Made by a program: the position numbers and the translations under genes. Below the pieces are notes generated by a model, which worked only from the letters and a program-made list of their open reading frames with translations, ran no database searches and was not told the origin of the DNA. Below are positions 44,720 through 53,738 of a stretch of 64,000 nucleotides of DNA, piece by piece (within the stretch, counting starts at the first letter, position 1; every line of letters starts with the position of its first letter). Source of the DNA: Bernardetia sp. ABR2-2B (lineage in GTDB: Bacteria; Bacteroidota; Bacteroidia; Cytophagales; Bernardetiaceae); assembly GCF_037126435.1 (NCBI RefSeq), contig NZ_CP147020.1, forward strand, positions 1,325,001-1,389,000, read 5' to 3'.

Positions 44720-45196
44720 ATGGCAAACATATCATATTTTACAAAAGAAAAATACGACGAATTACAACAAGAACTTTTACACCTCAAAACAAAAGGAAGA
44801 GCAAACATTGCTGCAGAGATTTCAGAGGCAAGAGACAAAGGCGATTTGAGGGAAAATGCAGAATATGATGCAGCGAAAGATGCACAAGGAATGCTAGAAA
44901 TGAAAATATCAAAGCTAGAAACAACAATCAGTAATGCTCGTATTCTTGATGAGTCTCAAATTGATACGTCAAAAGTTTCTATTCTTTCGAAAGTAAAAAT
45001 CAGAAATTCGGCTAACAAAAAATTAGTCTTGCAATATACAATCGTTGCAGAAGAAGAATCAGATTTAAAACAAAACAAAATTTCTGTTTTATCTCCTATT
45101 GGAAAAGGTCTTTTAGGAAAAAAAGTAGGCGACACAGCAGAAATAGATGCTCCAAGAGGAAAAATGAAATTTGAAATTCTAGAAATTACTAGATAA
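44720..45196 (+). CDS. greA: Transcription elongation factor GreA
   Basis: This factor makes stalled RNA polymerase cleave backtracked RNA. The 158 residues are the usual length. The N-terminal coiled coil has the tip motif GDLRENAEYDAAKDAQG with the acidic residues that reach the polymerase active site, and the C-terminal FKBP-like domain contains SPIGKGLLGKKVGD. Confidence 0.96.
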   Translation: MANISYFTKEKYDELQQELLHLKTKGRANIAAEISEARDKGDLRENAEYDAAKDAQGMLEMKISKLETTISNARILDESQIDTSKVSILSKVKIRNSANKKLVLQYTIVAEEESDLKQNKISVLSPIGKGLLGKKVGDTAEIDAPRGKMKFEILEITR

Positions 45197-45320
45197 ATAA
45201 TGATTAATGGTAAGTGATTAATGAAATTACATACTCTCAAATAATTTACCTTGTATAATTTTTAAATCGTAATTTTTAATTGACTTCGTCGCTTTGGCAA
45301 GTCATAATTCGTAATTAACT

Positions 45321-45713
45321 ATGTCTATTTTCACAAAAATTATCAACGGAGAGATTCCTTCTTATAAAATTTTGGAAGATGAAAAACACCTCGCTTTTTT
45401 AGACGTTCGTCCATTAAAAGAAGGACATGTTTTGTGTGTTCCCAAAAAAGAAAACGATTATATTTTTGACCTTGCCGATACAGAGCTTTCTGAATTAATG
45501 CTTTTTTCTAAAAAAGTGGCTTTAGCAATGAAAAAATCTATTTCTTGTAATCGTATCGGAGTAGCTGTTGTTGGCTTAGAAGTGCCACACACACACGTTC
45601 ATTTAGTTCCAATTAATGAAATTTCGGATTTAGATTTTTCAAAAAAACGTCCAGAATTTAGTCAAGAAGAATTTCAAAATACAACAGAAAAGATTCGTCA
45701 GAATTTTGTCTAA
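45321..45713 (+). CDS. HIT family protein
   Basis: This 130-residue nucleotide hydrolase/transferase of the histidine-triad family has FTKIINGEIPSYKI at the N-terminus, HVLCVPKKE in the middle and the triad HTHVHLVP near 95. Probably acts on adenosine phosphoramidates or similar. It follows greA by 124 bases on the same strand. Confidence 0.94.
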   Translation: MSIFTKIINGEIPSYKILEDEKHLAFLDVRPLKEGHVLCVPKKENDYIFDLADTELSELMLFSKKVALAMKKSISCNRIGVAVVGLEVPHTHVHLVPINEISDLDFSKKRPEFSQEEFQNTTEKIRQNFV

Positions 45714-45722
45714 TCAAAAATG

Positions 45723-45770
45723 TGGTGTTGCTTGGCTGTTAGTTTCGCTACACTAAAACACCAACAACGG
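45723..45770. repeat. Palindromic repeat with CCAACAACGG end
   Basis: Arms TGGTGTT (45723-45729) and AACACCA (45757-45763). CTAAAACACCAACAA at 45753-45767 is the exact reverse complement of 19795-19809 in the composite repeat. Confidence 0.6.
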
Positions 45771-45815
45771 CATAAAGAATTTTATATAACTATGAAAAAT
45801 ATTAAATTTTGACGT

Positions 45816-45855
45816 AAAAATGCTCTATTTCAAATAAATGAAATAGAGCATTTTT
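45816..45855. terminator. Bidirectional terminator
   Basis: A perfect 17-bp stem (AAAAATGCTCTATTTCA with its complement) lies between the convergent HIT and NlpC/P60 genes. Confidence 0.92.
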
Positions 45856-45876
45856 TGTAATTTGACAGAATTGTTT

Positions 45877-46506
45877 TTATTTCTTTGGAGCAACTCTACG
45901 GATAGAACGAAAGCGTTTTGCATAATGTCCTTTTCCATCTTTTGAAAGCGTACTGTAAGCTACTGAATATCTTTTTCCAGAAGTAGCATGAATAAATTTA
46001 ATAGGTTCATTCTTTTTGTTTTCTACTACAATTCCGACGTGTCCAGTACGGTCAATATTTGGGTCAGTTCCTGTGAAACAGATAATATCTCCTTCTTTAG
46101 CATTTTCTAGGCTTATAGTTTTGCCTACTTTGTCATACATTCTTGAAGAAGCAGGAAGAGCAATATTATGATTTTTGAATACATAATAAACAAATCCTGA
46201 ACAGTCAAAACCTTTTGGCGATTTTCCTGCATAAACATAAGGAACGCCTTCTAAAGAAGTTGCCATTTCTAAAACAGAGTTTACAAACTCCTGTCTTTCT
46301 GAATCAATATTTTCTTTTTCTACTGTCTTATTATCTTCCGTATTTTTAATGCTTATAACTTTGTCTTCTCCAATACTAGAAGCCTCAGAAGCCGAAAAAA
46401 CTTTTGCTTCATTGTTATTTACATTCTCGTTTTGAGAAAAAGCAGCACAACCAAAAACAGAAACTAACAATACAGCTGATAAAACGTAATTGCGAATAGT
46501 AGTCAT
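45877..46506 (-). CDS. NlpC/P60 family (C40) cell-wall peptidase, lipoprotein
   Basis: The 209-residue exported endopeptidase cuts peptidoglycan cross-peptides. The signal peptide ends in a lipobox (VFGC, Cys20), and a low-complexity linker runs to about 70. The catalytic domain has PYVYAGKSPKGFDCSGF (Cys102), HVGIV (His156) and the third catalytic residue His173 in FIHATSG. Similar to Spr/YgjB-type lipoproteins. Confidence 0.92.
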   Translation of the reverse strand: MTTIRNYVLSAVLLVSVFGCAAFSQNENVNNNEAKVFSASEASSIGEDKVISIKNTEDNKTVEKENIDSERQEFVNSVLEMATSLEGVPYVYAGKSPKGFDCSGFVYYVFKNHNIALPASSRMYDKVGKTISLENAKEGDIICFTGTDPNIDRTGHVGIVVENKKNEPIKFIHATSGKRYSVAYSTLSKDGKGHYAKRFRSIRRVAPKK

Positions 46507-46695
46507 AATAATTTCTTTTTAGTGAGTGTTCAAAACAAACTTTGTTTTGTATAATTCTTACTAAGAATATTGCAAACGCCTTGCCAAAAGACCTGTTAAT
46601 TAGAATAAATCTAAATAAAATATAACTTTAGATGTTTTTTACTGTCTTTTAAAAAGAAATCTATGATTTGATTGAATATTAATAATTTTACTTTT

Positions 46696-47874
46696 CTATT
46701 TTGTAATCACACGAATACTACTCTTTACTTTATCTATTTTTTCCTTAATTGAATCTACATCATTTCCCAAAATGGTAATATGTCCCATCTTTCGTGCTGG
46801 TTTTGTTATTTTTTTTCCATAAATATGAGGATAGACATTTTCTAAGTCCAATAATTTATCTAATCCTTCATAAAATGGTTTACCTGTATGATTTTCTTCT
46901 CCTATTAAGTTCAAAATAGCTGCCGAGCTTCGAAGCGTAGTTTTTCCTAAAGGCAAGTTCAGGATAGAACGTAAATGTTGAGCATATTGAGAAGTTGTGG
47001 AGGCTTCTATGGTGTGGTGTCCACTATTATGAGGGCGTGGAGCAACTTCATTAACTAAAATATTTCCCTTCTTATCTATAAAAAGTTCAACAGCTAAAAG
47101 ACCTACCATCCCATTTATTCCTTCCTTATTTCCTAATTTTTCAATGACTTCTTTAGCTAAACGAATAGATTCTTCTTTCTGACTTTCCGTAATTTGTGCT
47201 GGTGCTAACAAATAATCAAGCAAATTATATTTTTCATTAACAACCATTTCGACAGCATCAAAAACAGCTATTTCTCCTTTTTCATTTCGTGCTACAATCA
47301 CAGAAATTTCTTTTTCAATATCTACTTTTTCTTCTAAAAGCGAGGGAGCTTCAAAACCGTTTTGCTTTGCATCTTCTACGTTTTTCAGAATCTGAACACC
47401 TTTTCCATCATAGCCATCTTTGCCTAATTTCTGAACAATCGGAAACAAATTTGAATCACTCTTAGTTTTTTCTGTCAAGTATTTTATTAATTCTTCTTTA
47501 TTATCTATCAAGACAAAATCAGAAGTTGGAATATGATTGTCTTTGTAGAATTGTTTTTGTAGTCTTTTATCTTGAATCAAACGAATGATAGCAGGTTGAG
47601 GAAATACTTTTTTACCTTCTTTTTCCAACTGTTCAAGTGCATCAGCCGAAACTTTTTCAATTTCTATAGAAATAACGTCCATCTGACGACCAAAACCTAA
47701 AACATCTTGTTCATTTGTAATATCTCCTTTGTGGAAATTCTTTGAAACGGCAGAGCAGGGCGCATCGGAATCGTTTTCTAAAAAATGTAATTCAATGTCT
47801 AAATCAATTGCTGGAGAAATCAACATTCTGCCAAGCTGTCCACCTCCTAAAATACCTACTTTTTTCTGTTCCAT
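46696..47874 (-). CDS. purK: N5-carboxyaminoimidazole ribonucleotide synthase
   Basis: This ATP-grasp enzyme carboxylates AIR during purine synthesis. The 392 residues open with the KVGILGGGQLGRML nucleotide-binding loop typical of PurK, and include QKLGKDGYDGKGV, EEKVDIEKEISVIVARN, and the catalytic end VNEVAPRPHNSGHHTIEA. PurE is not adjacent in the window. Confidence 0.96.
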   Translation of the reverse strand: MEQKKVGILGGGQLGRMLISPAIDLDIELHFLENDSDAPCSAVSKNFHKGDITNEQDVLGFGRQMDVISIEIEKVSADALEQLEKEGKKVFPQPAIIRLIQDKRLQKQFYKDNHIPTSDFVLIDNKEELIKYLTEKTKSDSNLFPIVQKLGKDGYDGKGVQILKNVEDAKQNGFEAPSLLEEKVDIEKEISVIVARNEKGEIAVFDAVEMVVNEKYNLLDYLLAPAQITESQKEESIRLAKEVIEKLGNKEGINGMVGLLAVELFIDKKGNILVNEVAPRPHNSGHHTIEASTTSQYAQHLRSILNLPLGKTTLRSSAAILNLIGEENHTGKPFYEGLDKLLDLENVYPHIYGKKITKPARKMGHITILGNDVDSIKEKIDKVKSSIRVITK

Positions 47875-48034
47875 AATTACAAATTCGTTTTAGTAATAAT
47901 TTTTTTTTCTAGCATAATTCTATTTCTTATTCTTTCAAATTGAGTAGAGTTATGTAATTTTGTAACTCAAAACTAGCAATTATATTCTAAAAAAAATAGC
48001 CATTTAAAAATAACCAACTTGAAAAAGTAGCACT

Positions 48035-48433
48035 ATGGAAAACTCAATTATTTATACAGATTCTCATGTAGAGATTCATTTTGAAGAAGAAAAAAAATAC
48101 TTACGTTGTCATTGGCGTGGAACAGTCTTGACAGAAGAAGCTTTATCTGCTTATAAAACAGGATTGAAATTTATGCGAAAAAATGATGTTTTGATGTGGA
48201 TAGATGATTTTACACAAATAAATCTTCCTCCTGAAGAAACACTGATGTATATTGAACACATGTGGTATCCTGATGCAGAAGAGTATGGACTTGAAAAACA
48301 CGCTTTTTTAGTGGAAAAAATGGGATTCGAAACAAGCGTTTTCGAAGATGCTGTTGTGATAGCAAATCGAAAAACAAAAATTAAAGTAAAATTCTTTACA
48401 GAGATGCAAGAGGTAGAGAAATGGTTAGATTAA
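48035..48433 (+). CDS. STAS/SpoIIAA-like protein
   Basis: The 132-residue soluble protein has the strand-helix order of a SpoIIAA-like STAS domain: YLRCHWRGTVLTEEAL, DVLMWIDDFTQI, and a C-terminal EMQEVEKWL helix. The protein at 60861 shares LxxxWRGxxTxEx and the following helix and strand, so the two are paralogs. Regulatory partner unknown. A -7 box candidate TAATTTTG is at 47955-47962. Confidence 0.6.
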   Translation: MENSIIYTDSHVEIHFEEEKKYLRCHWRGTVLTEEALSAYKTGLKFMRKNDVLMWIDDFTQINLPPEETLMYIEHMWYPDAEEYGLEKHAFLVEKMGFETSVFEDAVVIANRKTKIKVKFFTEMQEVEKWLD

Positions 48434-48558
48434 AATTTGTCAAACAAAAAAATGATTCAGAAAGTTAGTAAAAACAAAATCGTTTAACTTTTAAGAATAA
48501 AAAGATAAACAATAAAATTTGACTAAACTAAAATTCATTTATTTTGAATACTTTACTT

Positions 48559-49107
48559 ATGAGCGACAAAAAGGAGAACAAAAATCAAGAAAAAGAAGAA
48601 AACCAGTTTTTTGACGAAAAACAAAAGCAAAAATTCGAAAACTTTGTTAATCCAATTGATGCTGATAAAATAGCCGAAAACCCTGGGCTTTTGCCTTACG
48701 CTCATACAGTTGGAGGAGCTATTATAGTTCCGACTGAAAAAGGAATTATGAAAAGTAAGGCACTTGCTGCTATGGAACAACAAACCGAAATGCAGCTTGA
48801 CCAAATAAAAGAACAAATAAATCTATTGGCAAAACAAGCAAATGAAATTCAGTCAAGAACTCAAATTTCATTAGAAATTTATAATGCTGATATGGGTTTT
48901 GAGCCACTTGTAAATCATACCTATTTCCTTTATGAACGCCCTAAAACAGGCGAAAAAGTTCTTTCCATGATTGCACCAGACCAATGGGGAAGAAGTTCGA
49001 AACTTACTTTTATGGCAGAAGTGCTGTTGTTAGCTGATAGAACATGGAAAGTTATTAGAGATAATAAAGAAAGTGAAGAAGAGAATGAGAATAATATTGA
49101 TATTTAA
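48559..49107 (+). CDS. DUF2452 domain-containing protein
   Basis: The 182 residues have a charged Lys/Glu/Gln-rich start and the DUF2452 core FVNPIDADKIAENPGLLPYAHTVGG, IVPTEKGIMKSKALAAM, NADMGFEPLVNHTYFLYER and SMIAPDQWG. This family is widespread in Bacteroidota with unknown function; a coiled coil at about 80-110 is evident. The ATG at 48559 is preferred to the upstream TTG. Confidence 0.88.
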   Translation: MSDKKENKNQEKEENQFFDEKQKQKFENFVNPIDADKIAENPGLLPYAHTVGGAIIVPTEKGIMKSKALAAMEQQTEMQLDQIKEQINLLAKQANEIQSRTQISLEIYNADMGFEPLVNHTYFLYERPKTGEKVLSMIAPDQWGRSSKLTFMAEVLLLADRTWKVIRDNKESEEENENNIDI

Positions 49108-49171
49108 CAAGAGAATTTTTGGTTTGTGAACTCCAAAAACGGCAATTTTCTTTTGTATTTAATAACATTTT

Positions 49172-49203
49172 TTTGCAAAGACAAATAAAAAACTCTATCT
49201 TTG
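49172..49203 (+). promoter_or_regulatory. Promoter of rplS
   Basis: A TTTG -33 box (49172-49175) is followed after exactly 20 bases by TATCTTTG (49196-49203), a perfect fit to the Bacteroidota consensus. The resulting leader is about 255 bases. Confidence 0.8.
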
Positions 49204-49209
49204 TGGTTC

Positions 49210-49466
49210 GTTTTGAAGAGCACAGCCTCCAACATTTTCCCTTATCTTGTTTTTTTTGCCGTTGTTGGCATCTCCACCAATGACAATAAAACTTGCTAAT
49301 AAAATTTCGTTTTGGACTGTCTTTATTTAGAAAATTACTTTCTGATAAATGATTATGAAAATCATTCAAAGCCAAAATTATTTTTAACCCAAGCTCTTGA
49401 AATATACTTTGAGGAATTTAATTGTCTATCAAACTCTTTATTTCAAACTTATCCAATTTATTTCTA
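49210..49466 (+). promoter_or_regulatory. Long 5' leader of rplS
   Basis: The stretch from the predicted start to the L19 ATG is about 255 nt with no ORF of note. It contains CCGTTGTTGG (49259-49268), part of the dispersed CCAACAACGG repeat family. An L19 autoregulatory leader is plausible but no known leader motif is recognised. Confidence 0.4.
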
Positions 49467-49847
49467 ATGAGAAATCAATTCATTCAGATGGTCGAAGCTT
49501 CTAACGCAGAAGCTCGTAAAAAATTTCCTCAATTTCGTGCTGGTGATACAGTAAACGTAAAAGTTCGTATCAAAGAAGGCGATAAAGAGCGTATTCAGCA
49601 ATACCAAGGCGTAGTTATTCAACGCAAAAACCCTAATACAAATGGTGAAACATTTACAGTACGTAAAGTTTCTAACGGTGTTGGTGTTGAGCGTATCTTC
49701 CCACTTCTTTCTCCAAATGTAGATGGAGTTGAAATGGTTCGTCGTGGTAAAGTACGTAGAGCAAGAATTTATTACTTACGTGGTCGTATGGGTAAAGCAG
49801 CTCGTATCAAAGAGCGTCGTGGTAACTATACTGCTTCACAGGCTTAA
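49467..49847 (+). CDS. rplS: 50S ribosomal protein L19
   Basis: This 126-residue ribosomal protein sits at the 30S-50S interface. [32 protein letters not shown] and the basic [14 protein letters not shown] and [13 protein letters not shown] segments are hallmarks. The frame is open upstream to 49422, but ATG 49467 gives the usual MxNQxIxMVE N-terminus. A strong promoter lies about 265 bases upstream. Confidence 0.97.
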   Translation: MRNQFIQMVEASNAEARKKFPQFRAGDTVNVKVRIKEGDKERIQQYQGVVIQRKNPNTNGETFTVRKVSNGVGVERIFPLLSPNVDGVEMVRRGKVRRARIYYLRGRMGKAARIKERRGNYTASQA

Positions 49848-49930
49848 TTTACATTTTGTAAAATTAGCTTATAGAAAAATCATTTTAAGAAACCAACTCT
49901 ATCTTTTTAGTGTTGGTTTTCTTTTTTTTA

Positions 49931-49942
49931 TGTATAACAGAC
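49931..49942. repeat. Solo copy of the TGTATAACAGAC repeat arm
   Basis: An exact copy of the 12-base left arm of the element at 168-179, without the matching right arm, between rplS and lpxH. Confidence 0.5.
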
Positions 49943-49998
49943 TTCCAATTTGTTCAAAACCATATTCAGACAAGATGTCTGAACTACTTTTGTGATTT

Positions 49999-50904
49999 AT
50001 GCAAAATATAACTCTTTCTCCATCCAAAAAAATTTACATTGCTTCTGATTTTCACTTAGGATATTCGAAAGATATTGAAGGCAACGATTCTTTAGAAAGA
50101 GAAAAAAAAATACTTCGTTGGTTGGAAATGGCTCGTAAAGATGCCGAACTTATTATTTTATTGGGAGATATTTTTGATTTTTGGTACGAATATAAAAAAT
50201 CTGTTCCGAAAGGTTTTGTACGCTTACAAGGAAAGATAGCAGAAATTACGGATAGTGGAATTGATGTTGTATTTTTTACGGGCAATCACGACTTGTGGAT
50301 GTTTGGCTATTTTGAGAAAGAATTAGGAGTAAAAGTCTATCATCAACCACAATTTGTAACTTGGAATAACAAAAAGATACATTTAGGACACGGAGATGGC
50401 TTAGGAAATGGAGATTATTCATATAAGTTTATGAAAAAGGCTTTATTTAAAAATCCTTTTTGTCGTTTCTTTTTTGAATGGCTGCACCCTAATATTGGAA
50501 TCGGACTGGCTCATTTTTGGTCAGATAGTCGTAAACCATCTAAAAAACAGACTAACAAAAAGCCTAAGCAAATAGAAAAATACAATGGTAAAGAAAAAGA
50601 GTGGATTTGGGACTATTGTAATCAAATTCATCAAAAAAACCCACAAGATTATTATGTCTTTGGGCATCGTCATTTACCCCTAATGATAGAAATGAGGACA
50701 GAAAAGAGTGAAAATTTAGACAAAAAAATAATAGCCTCTATCGGAGATTCACAAACTGAACCTAGCGATAAAAGCTATTATTTTAATACAGGCGAATGGA
50801 TGAACCATTTCACCTATCTAGTTTTCGAAGTTGAAAATATCAGTCAAATTGCGACTTTTAAGCGTTGCTGCTTTGAAGCAGATACAAAATGGATAGTTGA
50901 TTAA
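49999..50904 (+). CDS. UDP-2,3-diacylglucosamine diphosphatase, LpxH-like
   Basis: The 301-residue metallophosphoesterase has the full set of calcineurin motifs: SDFHLG (D17, H19), GDIFDFW, GNHDLW, LGHGDG and GHRH. In the lipid A pathway LpxH converts UDP-2,3-diacylglucosamine to lipid X. The Bacteroidota form is longer than E. coli LpxH (240) by an internal Lys-rich loop at 175-205 (KPSKKQTNKKPKQIEK). Another substrate cannot be ruled out. Confidence 0.88.
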   Translation: MQNITLSPSKKIYIASDFHLGYSKDIEGNDSLEREKKILRWLEMARKDAELIILLGDIFDFWYEYKKSVPKGFVRLQGKIAEITDSGIDVVFFTGNHDLWMFGYFEKELGVKVYHQPQFVTWNNKKIHLGHGDGLGNGDYSYKFMKKALFKNPFCRFFFEWLHPNIGIGLAHFWSDSRKPSKKQTNKKPKQIEKYNGKEKEWIWDYCNQIHQKNPQDYYVFGHRHLPLMIEMRTEKSENLDKKIIASIGDSQTEPSDKSYYFNTGEWMNHFTYLVFEVENISQIATFKRCCFEADTKWIVD

Positions 50905-51059
50905 ATCAGCTTTCAAGTGATTTTCATCTTCGATAAAACTTAATTTATCTTTTCAATTAATGACATTTAGTAATTATGAATAGAAAATAAGTTACTAAGT
51001 AGTTAGCCGTTCAGTTATTTTTTTAACCTATCTCAAAATTACAAATCTGCATTAAGGAA

Positions 51060-51923
51060 TTATCCGTTTGTATTTTCTGTTGTTACGCTTGCCGTACTCG
51101 GTACGTTTACTGCGCTATGCTGTATATTTTCAGCAAAAAAAGTTTTTGCTCCATCGTGGTTAAGCCATTTACTTGAAGACAAATATTTTTTGTCTTTAAA
51201 ATAAATGAACAAACAAGAACCACTTTTGACATAATCTATGATTTCTTGTGCCTTGTGCATTTCTACAGCAGGACAACCAAAACTTCTTCCTAATCTACCA
51301 TTACGGTTCATAGTTCTTGGGTTTACATAGTTTGCACCATGCATAACGACAGCACGATTTCTCGCTTGGTCGTTGTAACCTTTATCCATTCCATTGATAA
51401 GCATAGAAATTCCATTTTTACCAATATAAGGAGAGTCAGTTACATAAAACCCCATACTACTTTGATTAGAATGCAGTTTATTGGAAAATGAAGTAACCAT
51501 ATCATGTCCAGAATTTTTGCCATGAGCTACTAATTCTCTACGGACTAATTTTTGATTTTTCATATCAATAATCCACATACGCTCAAAGCGAGAAGATTTT
51601 GTAAAATCTAAGATTGTCAATATTTCTTTTTTAAGTTCTCCTTTAGTTTGTAGATTCAAATAACCTACGTAAGCTGTCTTGAAAGGGGCATACTCTAATT
51701 CTGCCTTTTTCAAGTTCAACTTTTGATACATATCTTTAATATGATTTTCAAAAGCGATAGAAGTATTCTCAATAGTTTTAAGTTCTTTTGACGGAAAAGC
51801 ATCTACTTTTGATGCACTTTCTAGCATACTGTTCGTATTCGAAGCAGTAGCAAAAAATTTAGAAAAACCGAAAAAGAGAAGTACGAGTACGGCGATACTG
51901 CCGCTCAATACGATTCTTTGCAT
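51060..51923 (-). CDS. Murein L,D-transpeptidase catalytic domain protein
   Basis: The 287-residue exported enzyme (N-terminal anchor helix 8-26) has the variant YkuD domain with VAHGKNSG, the conserved NGRLGRSFGCPAV motif (catalytic Cys217) and the preceding histidine of VVMHGANYV (His195). It makes 3-3 peptidoglycan cross-links or attaches peptides. Single gene flanked by AT-rich spacers. Confidence 0.88.
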   Translation of the reverse strand: MQRIVLSGSIAVLVLLFFGFSKFFATASNTNSMLESASKVDAFPSKELKTIENTSIAFENHIKDMYQKLNLKKAELEYAPFKTAYVGYLNLQTKGELKKEILTILDFTKSSRFERMWIIDMKNQKLVRRELVAHGKNSGHDMVTSFSNKLHSNQSSMGFYVTDSPYIGKNGISMLINGMDKGYNDQARNRAVVMHGANYVNPRTMNRNGRLGRSFGCPAVEMHKAQEIIDYVKSGSCLFIYFKDKKYLSSSKWLNHDGAKTFFAENIQHSAVNVPSTASVTTENTNG

Positions 51924-52679
51924 TCAGAGTTTTTTTAAATTGTAAATGAATGATTATTTATTAGTTGTTACGTCCTTTAAATTGCTCAAAAGAGAAATTA
52001 CAAATTCAATAAAAACTAATGTTAAACATTACGTAAGGATATTTTTTCAGTTAAATATACAAATACCAAATCTTCTCAGATTTGATAAAACTAATTTGCA
52101 TATTCTAGTTTTCTCTTATTACAATCATACAAAATAGTTATCAAGCATGATTGAAACTTTATAGAAAACTGAAAGTCTTAGGTGTAAAAGCATTTGAATA
52201 GAGACTCTACTTCTTTTATCACAAATAAGTATCGAAATCTATTTCTACAATCAAGAAATTGTGCTACTAAATTTAAATTGAATTTATGATTTTATTAAAA
52301 GCTCAAACTTTAACTTAAAACTCTTAAAAATGGGCATAAAATCAGATAAAATAAAATGCAAAATAAGATTGTAAACAACCTTTACGAATTTGAAAAAATA
52401 TCAAAAAAACTGTTTCTTCCAAAACATTTCATTTTCTTAGGTTTCCCTAAAATTGAATAAACTAAAAGTATTAAACTTTATAAATCAAAATTTAAAAAAT
52501 AGAAACGGTATAAATTTTTACAAAATCTTAATAAATAAGAATACTGCAAACTTATGTTGTCTCATTACTTCAGTTTTATTGAAAATGAATTTGTAAAGTT
52601 ACTCTCTTTTGAGCGACGTTACACTTATATAACAGTATTTTACCAAGAATTGTTTGAATTAATTTAGATTTTTATCAGC
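51924..52679. other. Intergenic region, 756 bases, no gene found
   Basis: AT-rich DNA between divergently oriented and co-oriented neighbours. A 63-codon frame (51946-52137) lacks any protein-like composition. I see no long stem-loop, RNA gene signature or repeat copy. Confidence 0.6.
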
Positions 52680-53570
52680 CTATACTTGTTGAAGACTTTT
52701 AATTTCCTTCATTTCTGTTTCAAATTTTTTACTCAACTCTTTTGAAGCATTTAATAAAGGAAGCCTCACATCAGTTTTCATAACATCCATTAAAGCCAAA
52801 ATTTCTTTGATTCCCACAGGATTACTTTCTACAAACAAATGTTCAAATAATGGAAAAAGCTGGTGTAAATATTCATTAGCTGTTTTGTAATCTCCTTTCA
52901 GAGCTGCACGAGTAAGATTTCCAAACTCTTTTGGATAGGCATTTGGAATAACGCCAATTACGCCATCTGCACCCAAAGAAATGAGAGGAAGTGTGAGGGC
53001 ATCATCTCCAGAAAATACCATAAAATCTTTAGGCTTATTTCTCAAAATTTCGATGCATTGTGTAATGTCTCCAGAAGCCTCCTTTGTACCAATAATATTT
53101 GGATGTTGAGCCAGTTTTAGTGTGGTTTTAGCTTCAATATTTGATGCCGTTCTACTCGGAACATTATATAAAATAATTGGTTTCGGACTTGCATCAGCCA
53201 TTTCCATATAATGTCTATAAATTCCTTCCTGTGTTGGCTTGTTGTAAGAAGGAGAAGCCGAAAGAAGAGCCGAAACGCCTTCTAAATTAGATTTTCCAAT
53301 CAGCTCTATAAGTTGTTTTGTATCATTCCATGCTAATCCATAAACCAAAGGCAATTTTTTTGGATTATTTGCAGCAATGAAGTCAAAAATTTCTCGTTTT
53401 TCTTGGCGTGTGGTAGTAGCAGCTTCGCCAGTTGTTCCATGAACAACCCAAAACTCTACGTGGTCTTGTGTATGTACAAGTAGATTTTTGAGCGCATCAA
53501 AATCTACATTTTTATTTTCATCAAAAGGAGTAACGAGGGCAATTCCTGTTCCTCTAAATAAATTATTCAT
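52680..53570 (-). CDS. dapA: 4-hydroxy-tetrahydrodipicolinate synthase
   Basis: This aldolase condenses pyruvate with aspartate semialdehyde in lysine and diaminopimelate synthesis. The 296 residues carry the Schiff-base lysine K163 in GTKEASGD, catalytic Tyr135 in LYNVPSRT, and GTTGEA at 45-50. The typical TIM-barrel opening FRGTGIALVTPF is present. Length and residue numbers match E. coli DapA within two positions. Confidence 0.97.
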   Translation of the reverse strand: MNNLFRGTGIALVTPFDENKNVDFDALKNLLVHTQDHVEFWVVHGTTGEAATTTRQEKREIFDFIAANNPKKLPLVYGLAWNDTKQLIELIGKSNLEGVSALLSASPSYNKPTQEGIYRHYMEMADASPKPIILYNVPSRTASNIEAKTTLKLAQHPNIIGTKEASGDITQCIEILRNKPKDFMVFSGDDALTLPLISLGADGVIGVIPNAYPKEFGNLTRAALKGDYKTANEYLHQLFPLFEHLFVESNPVGIKEILALMDVMKTDVRLPLLNASKELSKKFETEMKEIKSLQQV

Positions 53571-53624
53571 AGCTATTTGTATATAAAAATTATCGATAGA
53601 TTTACCGACAACAACTTAGTTTCG

Positions 53625-53657
53625 AAACCCTAGGGGGTTTCAAAACCCTTAGGGTTT
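53625..53657. repeat. 33-bp palindrome of the AAACCCTA family
   Basis: 16-base arms pair at 14 of 16 positions around one central C. Same length, and the same AAACCCTA/TAGGGTTT ends, as the palindrome at 8386-8418. Confidence 0.7.
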
Positions 53658-53738
53658 AAAAAAATATTCACTAATGTTTACAAAGTTAAATGATAATAGT
53701 GATTTTAAAAATAGGCTTTCTCTCAAAAAACATAAAAT

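Noticed and set aside
45216-45320. Inverted repeat built on AATT..GACTT and AAGTC..AATT before the HIT gene
   Set aside because: Short, weak and mostly A/T; likely chance pairing in AT-rich DNA.
51946-52137. 63-codon frame between the L,D-transpeptidase and dapA genes
   Set aside because: No protein-like composition or context; it sits inside a long AT-rich spacer.
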